Positions 1 through 5,854 of a stretch of 6,458 nt of DNA are shown one piece after another; the first letter of the stretch is position 1; each line of letters opens with the position of its first letter. The DNA comes from Dehalococcoidales bacterium. Its GTDB lineage: Bacteria; Chloroflexota; Dehalococcoidia; Dehalococcoidales; UBA5760. The DNA lies in NCBI GenBank assembly GCA_018399795.1, contig JAGYOC010000116.1, forward strand, positions 1 to 6,458, read 5' to 3'. The notes below the pieces were generated by a model. That model was not told the origin of the DNA. It saw nothing but the letters and a program-made list of their open reading frames with translations, and did not search any database. The position numbers and the translations under genes were made by a program.

Positions 1-530
1 TGCCCAACGAATACTCGGAAACGCTTACCCCTGTATCTTCGGAGACCAGTAGCATCTTCGATGGCAGCCCGCCGATGGTATGGCCTCCCGGAAATGGTAT
101 TTCGGTAGGGGATTACTCTACCAACATAGCATTTCAGGGATTTGCCAGTTTCGATATCTCTGGGATTCCCGCCGATGCCAACATCACCAGTGTCGAGGTG
201 GACTTCTCCAGCTATTCTATCGGTGGTACGCCGTTTGCCGATCTGGGATGCCTGCGTGTGTACCAGCAGGAATACGACGAACTGGACGAGACGGACTTTT
301 TCACCGGTACGCCAGCCGATCCGGTACTCAGGTACTGTTCTGAGGCGGCGATTATGGCTCACGACAGCCCCAGCATGCGTGATGCCCTTCAGGATAGTAT
401 AGGAAACAACCGTTTACAGTTCCGCTTCCAGTTCAATGAAACGGAGACCGACAATAACGGAGACCAGGACTACATACACTGGGACAATAACGAGCTGATA
501 CTCAATATCGAGTACAAGTCATTCGAGTAA
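1..530 (+). CDS. C-terminal part of a secreted/surface beta-sandwich (DNRLRE-like) protein, 5' truncated
   Basis: The frame is open from the window edge (first full codon at 3) to TAA at 528-530, so the true start lies upstream; the ATG at 75 is probably internal because the frame before it also reads as plausible protein. The visible 176 residues begin with a Ser/Thr/Pro-rich linker-like stretch and continue into alternating beta strands. The phrase FASFDISGIPADANITSVEV resembles the opening of DNRLRE/CBM96-type beta-sandwich domains ('..FDLSSIP.gatItsA.L..'), which occur as repeats or C-terminal modules in exported proteins. Two cysteines, in LGCLRVY and LRYCSEA, could form a disulfide outside the cell. 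Near the end, ETDNNGDQD fits a DxDxDGxxD-type calcium loop. No membrane segment follows, so the visible part is extracellular or periplasmic. The catalytic or binding role of the missing N-terminus is unknown. The gene ends 48 nt before the transporter lipoprotein gene. The domain assignment is by pattern recognition only. Confidence 0.7.
   Translation, partial: PNEYSETLTPVSSETSSIFDGSPPMVWPPGNGISVGDYSTNIAFQGFASFDISGIPADANITSVEVDFSSYSIGGTPFADLGCLRVYQQEYDELDETDFFTGTPADPVLRYCSEAAIMAHDSPSMRDALQDSIGNNRLQFRFQFNETETDNNGDQDYIHWDNNELILNIEYKSFE
441..465 (+). repeat. Short direct repeat inside the beta-sandwich gene
   Basis: ACGGAGACC occurs at 441-449 and 457-465 with 7 nt between. It falls within the codons of the acidic loop ETETDNNGDQD. 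It is probably coding coincidence or a trace of local slippage in the loop, not a regulatory element. Confidence 0.4.
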
Positions 531-561
531 TCAAATAAGCGGTGCAGGGAAAACGGTGGTC

Positions 562-569
562 AAAGGAGG
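562..569 (+). promoter_or_regulatory. Strong ribosome binding site of the binding-protein gene
   Basis: AAAGGAGG lies 9 nt before the ATG at 579, a near-perfect Shine-Dalgarno match with ideal spacing. It fixes the start that gives an intact lipoprotein signal peptide. It is the strongest site in the operon, as expected for a binding protein made in excess over its permease. The rest of the 48-nt gap (531-578) shows no convincing promoter or terminator, so read-through from the upstream gene is possible. Confidence 0.85.
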
Positions 570-578
570 ACCTGGCAT

Positions 579-1772
579 ATGAAGCAAAAGTCATTTCTTT
601 TGATACTTGCGGCAGTGGTTTCGATAAGCGGTGGATTGCTCTCGTGTAAAGCAGAGGAGCCGGTAGATTCCTACAAGGTAGGGGCAATACTTGCTCAGAC
701 GGGTAGCTATGCGGGCCTCGGGCTCCAGGCCCTAGAGGGTATTCAGGTAACCGTCGACGAGATAAACGACAATGGTGGCATAAACGGTATTCCCCTGGAA
801 CTGATCGTTTACGATGACAAGAGCGAATCCACTGAAGCGGCACTGGTAGCCAAGAAACTCGTAGAGGTGGATGAAGTACATGTGCTTCTCACCTGTACTA
901 CCACTTCGCTGTCCATGAGCATTGTTCCTCTTGGCAACGAAGAAGAAGTGCCCACGGTGATACTCTCCGGCACATCTCTTTTCGACGATCAGCTGGGCAG
1001 GTGGGTCTTCAGACCGGCAGGCGGGGAGGCAGACTATATCATCACCACTCTAGATTACGTCGACGAGAACCTCGATATAGAAGATTATGCCGTGCTTTTA
1101 GAAAACAGTGGCTATGGCCAGGGCGGCAAGGTATTTTTACCCCAGATAAGCCCGAGCTACGGCATGTCCATTGTCGAGGAACAGTACTTCGACCCGGGCG
1201 CAAACGATGTATCTCCGCAGCTAAACAACATTAAAAATTCCGATGCCCAGGCGATATATATTTGGGGCAGCAGCCCTACAGCAGCCATGGCGGTGAAGCA
1301 GGCCAGGGAGATGGGTATATCACTTCCCATCATAGTCACTCCCCCTCAGCTGGACCCCGGGCTTCTCGATTCCTTTGGCGAATACTATGCCATGGAGCCT
1401 TCCATTATCAGCGTAACTGCCAAGATGGACGTATGGCAGCAACTTCCCGACAGCGACCCGGATAAAGCCATTCTGCGCGAGTTCTCGGAACTATACACCG
1501 AGCGGTACGGTCATCCCGCGGCTATGTGGAGTGTTCTGGGTGGGCAGCTCGTACAGTTCATCGAGGACGGATTGAAAAGAGCCGAGGCCGATCCGGCCAA
1601 CCTGGAAGAGGCCAGAAATAAAATAAGGGATGCTTTCGAGAATACCGAAAACCTGGACCTCCTGGTAGCCACCTATTCTATGTCGCCCGAAGACCACTTC
1701 GGAGTTGTTCTCGGAGAGACCAAAATGACCATGGTTACCTTTGAAGATGGTCAGCTGGTACTCTTACCCTGA
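579..1772 (+). CDS. ABC transporter substrate-binding lipoprotein, Leu/Ile/Val-type (Peripla_BP_6 family)
   Basis: Extracytoplasmic ligand receptor of a HAAT-family ABC importer, 397 aa, of LivJ/LivK type. Residues 1-22 form a lipoprotein signal peptide (MKQK, hydrophobic core) ending in the lipobox LLSC, with Cys23 as the predicted lipidation site. The mature protein follows the type I periplasmic-binding fold: the first strand and loop KVGAILAQTGSYAGLG (33-48), the family phrase DEINDNGGINGIPLEL (60-75), a Ser/Thr-rich ligand loop TCTTTSLSMS (105-114) and SGTSLF (130-135). The second lobe carries DAQAIYIWGSSPTAAM (222-237) and, near the end, SPEDHFG (369-375), typical of the family. Length is normal. 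Ligand-contacting positions differ enough from E. coli LivJ that leucine binding cannot be assumed; amides, other amino acids or aromatic acids are equally possible. It heads the operon, 29 nt before livH. Lipidation suggests a monoderm-type cell or a membrane-tethered receptor. Confidence 0.93.
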   Translation: MKQKSFLLILAAVVSISGGLLSCKAEEPVDSYKVGAILAQTGSYAGLGLQALEGIQVTVDEINDNGGINGIPLELIVYDDKSESTEAALVAKKLVEVDEVHVLLTCTTTSLSMSIVPLGNEEEVPTVILSGTSLFDDQLGRWVFRPAGGEADYIITTLDYVDENLDIEDYAVLLENSGYGQGGKVFLPQISPSYGMSIVEEQYFDPGANDVSPQLNNIKNSDAQAIYIWGSSPTAAMAVKQAREMGISLPIIVTPPQLDPGLLDSFGEYYAMEPSIISVTAKMDVWQQLPDSDPDKAILREFSELYTERYGHPAAMWSVLGGQLVQFIEDGLKRAEADPANLEEARNKIRDAFENTENLDLLVATYSMSPEDHFGVVLGETKMTMVTFEDGQLVLLP

Positions 1773-1792
1773 GCAACGATTAGGCCCTGTCC

Positions 1793-1797
1793 AGGAG
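1793..1797 (+). promoter_or_regulatory. Ribosome binding site deciding the TTG start of livH
   Basis: AGGAG lies only 4 nt before the TTG at 1802. No ATG or GTG occurs in frame between the upstream in-frame stop (TAG at 1781) and the first membrane helix. The short spacing and weak start codon suggest modest initiation, or translation coupled to the upstream gene. Confidence 0.6.
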
Positions 1798-1801
1798 TAG
1801 C

Positions 1802-2674
1802 TTGGATTTTTCAGTAGCATTACAGATATTTTTAAGCGGCTTGAACCTGGGTTGCATCTATGCGGCGCTGGGGCTGGGATTCTATATCATTTACAACGTA
1901 ACCCGTGTGCTCAATCTTGCCCAGGGCGAGTTCGTAATGCTGGGTGGAATGCTGACCGTCAGCTTTTATACTGCCAGCATACCACTCTTCCCCAGTATAC
2001 TACTCGCAGTAGTCATAACGGCTGCTGTTGGAGCCGGCATATACCGGATAATGATCTACCCGGCAAGAAAAGCATCGGGCATGATCAGGGTATTTATTAC
2101 ACTCGGTTGCGCCTTTATAATAGAAGGAATAGCTCTTCTGGTCTGGGGATGGGAATTCAGAAGCCTCCCCGCGTTTTTCAATACACCAAGCATCCAGCTC
2201 TGGGATGCGACAATCTTCGGTCAGACCCCCTGGGTTATCGGTATTACCCTTCTTATGGTCATAGCTCTGTTTCTTTTCTTCGGCCGCACTATCCAGGGTA
2301 AAGCACTGCGGGCCTGTGCCGATGAGCCTCTGGGAGCGAGGACCATGGGCATAAGCATCGAGAAAATGGCTCTGTTCTCTTTCATTCTGGCCGCGGCCCT
2401 GGGAGCAGTGGTAGGGGCACTGATAACCCCGCTTACAATGACATCCTATAGCATGGGTCTGCCCTTGACCGCCAAGGGTCTGCTTGCTGCCTTTGTGGGA
2501 GGGATAACCCGGCCTGAGGGAGTGATACTGGGCGGGTTGGTCTATGGAATGATCGAATCTATGACAGCCGGGCTGATATCTGGTGGATACCATGGTGTCA
2601 TCGCCCTGGCAATTCTGATAGGGCTACTGGTGTTCAGGCGCCGGGGTTTATTGGTAACTGCCGGTAAGGGGTAG
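1802..2674 (+). CDS. livH: Branched-chain amino acid type ABC transporter permease LivH
   Basis: First of the two membrane subunits forming the HAAT importer channel, 290 aa, the usual length for LivH (BPD_transp_2 family). It begins at TTG (1802). Hydrophobic segments cover nearly the whole chain; the recognisable ones are about 6-30, 62-80, 96-116, 143-160, 188-210, 224-250 and 264-278. Family signatures are in order: RVLNLAQGEFVMLGGM (35-50); the cytoplasmic coupling loop GKALRACADEPLGARTMGI (166-184), equivalent to the EAA loop that docks on the ATPases; GLLAAFVGGITRPEGVILGG (226-245); and the C-terminal RRRGLL (279-284). The coupling loop looks normal, in contrast to that of LivM. The gene sits 29 nt after the binding-protein gene and 2 nt before livM. 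Function as a permease is secure; the substrate is not. Confidence 0.94.
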   Translation: MDFSVALQIFLSGLNLGCIYAALGLGFYIIYNVTRVLNLAQGEFVMLGGMLTVSFYTASIPLFPSILLAVVITAAVGAGIYRIMIYPARKASGMIRVFITLGCAFIIEGIALLVWGWEFRSLPAFFNTPSIQLWDATIFGQTPWVIGITLLMVIALFLFFGRTIQGKALRACADEPLGARTMGISIEKMALFSFILAAALGAVVGALITPLTMTSYSMGLPLTAKGLLAAFVGGITRPEGVILGGLVYGMIESMTAGLISGGYHGVIALAILIGLLVFRRRGLLVTAGKG

Positions 2675-2676
2675 AT

Positions 2677-3714
2677 ATGTCCTTTAATTTGATAGTCAAT
2701 ATTATCAGAAAAGGGAAATCCTTTTCGACCAGTCAGCAATACCTGGCGGTGGCTATCTTCGCCATACCGATTATGACCATACCTCTAATTGCAGGAGCCT
2801 ATCCCAATACAGTAATGATAGAGGTGGCTTTTTATTCTATAGTTACCATGGGGATTGTAATGCTTATGGGTTTCGCCGGGCAGATATCCTTGGGGCATGG
2901 CGCTCTTTTCGGGTGCGGAGCCTATTTCTCTGCTATATTAACCACGCGGTGTTGCATATCACCCTGGCCGGCGCTCTTTCTTGCTGCCGGTTTAACCGGA
3001 GCTATTGCCTTTGCGGTAGGGCGGGCAATGTTCAGAATGCACGGCCTAATCCTGGCCGGAGTAACTCTTGCCCTTAATCTCTTGTTCTTCTATCTGGTTA
3101 GTAGCCTTTCAGATCTTACTGGCGGGGCTATGGGTATGATGAATATACCACCGCTATCGCTGGCGGGTTATACGTCACAGAGCATCCTTTTTAATTACTA
3201 TCTTTTGTGGACTATAGCTGTCCTGCTTCTTATCTTTTCTCTTAACCTGACTGACTCTCGGTTCGGGAGAGCACTTAGATCGATCAACACCTATGCCGGT
3301 GGCAGTGAAGAAGCTGCTCTGGTCCTGGGGGTAGATATCACGAAATACAAGGTCTGGGTCTTCGTATTAAGTGCTGTTTACGCCAGTATTGCCGGAAGTA
3401 TATATGCCCACTATACCCGTATTATCGAGCCCAATACATTTATGCTGCAGTTCTCGGCTCTGGTAGCTCTAATGGCCATTATCGGTGGGAGATCCAGCCC
3501 CTGGGGTGCTTTTTTGGGCGCCGGACTGATTGTTGGTATCCGGCAGCTACTGGGTGAATTCATCCCGGTGTTCGTTGGCGGCCCCACAGGTTCATACGAG
3601 CTGATAGCCTATGGCGTTATCCTGGTACTGGCATTACTGTTCCTTCCCCGCGGTCTTTTCCCGGTGGTTAAGAAGGTGTTTGTGAGAGGAAAGCCCATTA
3701 ATAATGAAAGCTAA
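2677..3714 (+). CDS. livM: Branched-chain amino acid type ABC transporter permease LivM
   Basis: Second membrane subunit of the importer, 345 aa, within the LivM range. It starts at ATG 2677, preceded by TAAGGGG at 2665-2671 that overlaps the livH stop, so translation is probably coupled. Signatures: GFAGQISLGHGALFG (65-79), the LivM counterpart of GLAGQLSLGHAAFFG; LTGGAMGMMNIPPL (147-160), corresponding to the family's TGGxxGLxxIP loop; the coupling loop SRFGRALRSINTYAGGSEEAALVLGVD (194-220); IIGGRSSPWGAFLGAGL (268-284); and C-terminal FLPRGLFPV (322-330). Roughly eight to ten hydrophobic helices are visible, with a short polar N-terminus (1-20). The coupling loop is about four residues longer than usual (NTYAGGSEEAA in place of a compact RxxEIAA-like stretch). 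The 3' end overlaps livG by 11 nt. Confidence 0.94.
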   Translation: MSFNLIVNIIRKGKSFSTSQQYLAVAIFAIPIMTIPLIAGAYPNTVMIEVAFYSIVTMGIVMLMGFAGQISLGHGALFGCGAYFSAILTTRCCISPWPALFLAAGLTGAIAFAVGRAMFRMHGLILAGVTLALNLLFFYLVSSLSDLTGGAMGMMNIPPLSLAGYTSQSILFNYYLLWTIAVLLLIFSLNLTDSRFGRALRSINTYAGGSEEAALVLGVDITKYKVWVFVLSAVYASIAGSIYAHYTRIIEPNTFMLQFSALVALMAIIGGRSSPWGAFLGAGLIVGIRQLLGEFIPVFVGGPTGSYELIAYGVILVLALLFLPRGLFPVVKKVFVRGKPINNES

Positions 3715-4513
3715 AGACGAGATAAAAAAACGCGGCATGGTTCCCATCCTCGAGGTGAAAGATGTTACCCTGACCTTTGGCATCCTCACAGTGCTCCATG
3801 GCGTCAGCTTCACAGTTCCAGAGGGCAGTATCCTGGTTATGATCGGCCCTAACGGGGCAGGAAAGTCCACCCTGCTCAAAATTATAAGCAGGCTGATTCG
3901 GCCACAAAAGGGCGATATCTTTTTCCGGGGTAAAAGAATCAACCGCATCTCTCCGGACCGAATTGCTTCTCTCGGTATCACCCAGCTCTTTCAGGATATA
4001 AAGCTATTCTCCAATATGTCCGTCATAGAAAACGTGATGGTGGGTTGTCATATGAGAGCCGGGGCTGGTCTGTTGAGCTCTGGATTTCGAACACCCGGTG
4101 CCCGTATGGATGAGCGTAATCTGTTCAAGGCGGCAAAGGGTTATCTGTCCATGGTAGGTCTGGAACAAAAATCCGAAGCCAGTCCGGGCAGTCTTTCCTG
4201 GGGACAGCAAAAGCTCGTCGGAATGGCTCGTGCCCTTGCTACCGGGTCCCGGCTGCTGCTCCTTGATGAGCCGTATAGCGGATTATTAAAATTTGAGGTG
4301 GAAAGTTTAAACGAGTTGATTATCAATCTTAAACATCGGGGGATAACGATTTTAATTGTGGAGCATCTGACGGATATACTGATGGGTATTGCGGACCAGG
4401 TGATAGTGCTTGACCACGGCGAAAAGATTGCGGATGGTACACCGACTGAGATACAGAATAACAAACGTGTAATAGATGCCTACCTGGGTAGCGAACAGGC
4501 AGTAGAAAAGTAG
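3704..4513 (+). CDS. livG: Branched-chain amino acid type ABC transporter ATP-binding protein LivG
   Basis: Cytoplasmic ATPase that pairs with LivF under LivH/LivM, 269 aa. Motifs: Walker A GPNGAGKST (48-56); Q-loop LFQD with Gln97, followed by the LivG phrase NMSVIENVMVG (104-114); signature LSWGQQK (164-170); Walker B RLLLLDEP (183-190) with catalytic Glu189; switch His221 in VEH. All catalytic residues are intact. The D-loop after Walker B is odd: PYSGLLKFEVESL, where the family has GLNP followed by Glu. An LivG-type lid segment lies between the Q-loop and the signature (115-163). The start at 3704 overlaps livM by 11 nt and has GAGAGGAA at 3684-3691, rather far upstream. The ATG at 3737 (residue 12) would give the family's usual N-terminus (MVPILEV) but has no clear ribosome site, so the start is uncertain by 11 residues. 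livF follows after 5 nt. Confidence 0.94.
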   Translation: MKAKDEIKKRGMVPILEVKDVTLTFGILTVLHGVSFTVPEGSILVMIGPNGAGKSTLLKIISRLIRPQKGDIFFRGKRINRISPDRIASLGITQLFQDIKLFSNMSVIENVMVGCHMRAGAGLLSSGFRTPGARMDERNLFKAAKGYLSMVGLEQKSEASPGSLSWGQQKLVGMARALATGSRLLLLDEPYSGLLKFEVESLNELIINLKHRGITILIVEHLTDILMGIADQVIVLDHGEKIADGTPTEIQNNKRVIDAYLGSEQAVEK

Positions 4514-4518
4514 AGTAA

Positions 4519-5247
4519 ATGAACAAGGCCATGTTGCTTTTGGATGAGGTTTATGCCAGTTATGGCTCTGTACCGGCATTACGGGGGGTGTCGCTCCATA
4601 TTAATGAAGGTGAGGCTATTGCCCTTGTGGGACATCACGGTTGCGGTAAAACCGCCGTTCTTAAAGCCATTTGCGGTCTGCTTCCCGTGAGAAGCGGCAG
4701 GATCGTGTTTGATAAATCGCCGATACAAAAATTGGCTACTGAAATGATTGTACCACTCGGCATATCGTATGTTGACGAAACCAAACTGCTTTTCCCGGCT
4801 ATGAGTGTAAAGGACAATCTGTTCCTGGGAGCTTATCATCGATGGCGCAAAGATGGTAGAGATGGGGTAGAGTGGGATATTGAACTTGTCTACAGATTAT
4901 TTCCTGTCCTTGAAGAGAGACAGAAGCAATATGCGGGAACCCTATCGGGTGGAGAACAACAAATGCTTGCCATTGGGCGAGCATTGATGACCGCCCCGAA
5001 ATTACTTCTCTTGGACTGTCCTACACTTGGGCTGGCACCCAGGCCGGTCAAAAAGGTGGTAAGGTCGATTGCCGCACTGAAGAAGCGCGGTGTTACCATT
5101 CTTCTGGTCGATCAGAATCTACATCAGGTTCTCGATATAGTTGACCGCGGCTATGTAATGAGGGAGGGGAAGGTCACTTATGCAGGCTGTCCGGATGAAT
5201 TGATGGCTGTAGAAGAAAGAAGCCGGTCCTATTTTAATAATCACTAA
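4519..5247 (+). CDS. livF: ABC transporter ATP-binding protein LivF with altered Walker A and Walker B
   Basis: Second ATPase subunit of the importer, 242 aa, a normal LivF length. Family features are clear: LLLDEVYASYGSVPALRGVSL (6-26), VDET where the family has VPEG at the Q-loop (Glu87 kept), LFPAMSVKDNLFLGAY (91-106), a perfect signature LSGGEQQ (142-148), the D-loop LGLAP (170-174) and DRGYVMREGK (209-218). The LivF-typical VEQN that replaces the switch His reads VDQN (197-200). Two changes are striking. Walker A is GHHGCGKT (38-45), keeping G, GK and T but with His39, His40 and Cys42 where the family has a GxNGAGKT-like loop. Walker B is LLLLDCP (162-168), with Cys167 (TGT, 5017-5019) instead of the catalytic Glu. 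GAA/GAG to TGT needs two or three base changes, so a single sequencing error is unlikely. The frame is otherwise intact, which argues against a pseudogene. An alternative ATG at 4531 would remove four residues. Confidence 0.93.
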   Translation: MNKAMLLLDEVYASYGSVPALRGVSLHINEGEAIALVGHHGCGKTAVLKAICGLLPVRSGRIVFDKSPIQKLATEMIVPLGISYVDETKLLFPAMSVKDNLFLGAYHRWRKDGRDGVEWDIELVYRLFPVLEERQKQYAGTLSGGEQQMLAIGRALMTAPKLLLLDCPTLGLAPRPVKKVVRSIAALKKRGVTILLVDQNLHQVLDIVDRGYVMREGKVTYAGCPDELMAVEERSRSYFNNH

Positions 5248-5282
5248 TAGAGGTACTTCCTGGCATCAGAGGCAGATGAGTA

Positions 5283-5672
5283 TCAATATTTCACATACTG
5301 GGAGGACCACAAGTTGTGGGTTATTTTTACTGCTTTAACCACGAGACTCAGAATAAATTTCCTCAGAAAGCTTCTCAGGTAGACGCGTCCCGATATGTAA
5401 CGGGCTAGTGATGGGCCTATCGTGTAGTAGGTCTTTACGAAAAGTCGCCCCAAATTAAAGCTCAAAAGGAAATCATCCCGAAAGAGCTTCATCGTGTCCA
5501 CCTCACGGGCAAGTGGGGAGCCGTAGACCGCCGTTACAATGAAGCACTGGCTATCTTCCTCCTGGGCTTCATCCTGCTCGTCCACCTTGCTTTTGCCCTC
5601 CCTTATTTCCCTCCACTGGGCAAGGTTCTCCTCAAGCGAGTCGCTTCCCCTTTTCTTTTTGCCGAAAAACAT
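5283..5672 (-). CDS. Small CFI-box (CFI-box-CTERM) protein
   Basis: A 129-aa protein of unknown function. The N-terminus is highly charged: basic FFGKKKRGS (2-10), then a predicted helix (11-28) and an acidic stretch DEQDEAQEED (31-40). It then enters CFIVTAVYGSPLAREV (43-58), the hallmark of the CFI-box domain (typically CFIATAAYGSPLA.EV). The rest of that domain follows in order: KLFRDDFLL (62-70), NLGRLFVKTYYTIGPSLARYI (73-93) and YLRSFLRKFILSLVV (98-112). In other bacteria this domain is usually the C-terminal module of larger, often exported proteins, and its role is not established. Here it makes up about two thirds of the protein, and no signal peptide or N-terminal membrane helix is present. 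Residues 98-116 could be an amphipathic or membrane-associating helix. Cys43 is the only cysteine. The ATG at 5672 is chosen over the in-frame TTG at 5681 because GGAGAGG lies 9 nt before the ATG. The gene converges on livF, with a 35-nt gap. Confidence 0.85.
   Translation of the reverse strand: MFFGKKKRGSDSLEENLAQWREIREGKSKVDEQDEAQEEDSQCFIVTAVYGSPLAREVDTMKLFRDDFLLSFNLGRLFVKTYYTIGPSLARYISGRVYLRSFLRKFILSLVVKAVKITHNLWSSQYVKY
5307..5328 (+). terminator. Candidate weak intrinsic terminator of the liv operon
   Basis: CCAC-AAGTT-GTGG (5307-5319) can form a 4-bp GC-rich stem with a 5-nt loop. It is followed after one G by TTATTTTT (5321-5328), about 60 nt after the livF stop. The stem is short and the element lies within the 3' end of the convergent CFI-box gene, so it may be chance. 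No better hairpin lies in the 35-nt gap between the two genes. Confidence 0.3.
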
Positions 5673-5681
5673 TGTCAGCAA

Positions 5682-5688
5682 CCTCTCC
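5682..5688 (-). promoter_or_regulatory. Ribosome binding site deciding the CFI-box gene start
   Basis: On the minus strand GGAGAGG sits 9 nt before the ATG whose first base is 5672. The in-frame TTG beginning at 5681 directly abuts this site and could not use it, so the ATG is the preferred start. Confidence 0.75.
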
Positions 5689-5762
5689 GAAGCAGTAAAT
5701 ATGTACGAATTAATGGCGGCTGTACCGCTTTAAAACGTCCCGGTGAATATATGCTAAACTCA

Positions 5763-5791
5763 AGTATACTTTTTGTGGTGGGCCTATGCAA
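5763..5791 (-). promoter_or_regulatory. Candidate sigma-70-type promoter for the CFI-box gene
   Basis: Reading the minus strand, TTGCAT (5791-5786) and TATACT (5768-5763) are separated by exactly 17 nt. The -10 matches the consensus at five of six positions and the -35 at three of six. A transcript would start near 5756 and carry a leader of about 84 nt before the ATG at 5672. The surrounding 5673-5854 region is the only sizeable intergenic stretch in the window and is AT-rich around this element. No other structure was recognised in it. Confidence 0.4.
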
Positions 5792-5854
5792 CAGTGTGGG
5801 GCAGTATTCCTGCAATTTTGTAGTACCGGCCGTATCTGGATGATGTTAATAATA

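Noticed and set aside
502..843. A 113-codon minus-strand open frame over the start of the binding-protein gene
   Set aside because: It overlaps the signal peptide and first domain of a confident gene, its sequence is Arg/Pro/Ser/Leu-rich low-information protein, and no ribosome site was seen.
2000..2593. A 197-codon open frame on the minus strand opposite livH
   Set aside because: It is wholly antisense to a strongly supported membrane permease. Its predicted protein is rich in Gln, His, Arg, Ser and Tyr with no domain, and no ribosome site supports it. It is a shadow of livH codon use.
3634..3981. A 115-codon minus-strand open frame across the livM/livG junction
   Set aside because: It is antisense to the livM end and to the LivG Walker A region, both clearly coding, and has no recognisable domain.
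4519..5247. livF as a decaying pseudogene because of its altered Walker motifs
   Set aside because: The frame is full length, the signature, D-loop and Q-loop region are preserved, and the changed Walker A still satisfies the GxxxxGKT pattern. Decay would be expected to show stops or frameshifts too.
5264..5278. CATC...GATG hairpin between livF and the CFI-box gene
   Set aside because: It is only a 4-bp stem with a 7-nt loop and no T-run on either strand, so it does not qualify as a terminator.
5763..5770. The 8-bp palindrome AGTATACT followed by T residues on the plus strand
   Set aside because: It has no loop and cannot form a terminator hairpin. It is better explained as the -10 element of the minus-strand promoter, and a single site this short is not evidence of an operator.
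5801..5813. GCAG-TATTC-CTGC hairpin in the 5673-5854 intergenic region
   Set aside because: It is a 4-bp stem. The T-rich tail is on the plus strand, where no gene is being transcribed, and on the minus strand it is followed by CCCC, so it does not look like an SDR terminator.
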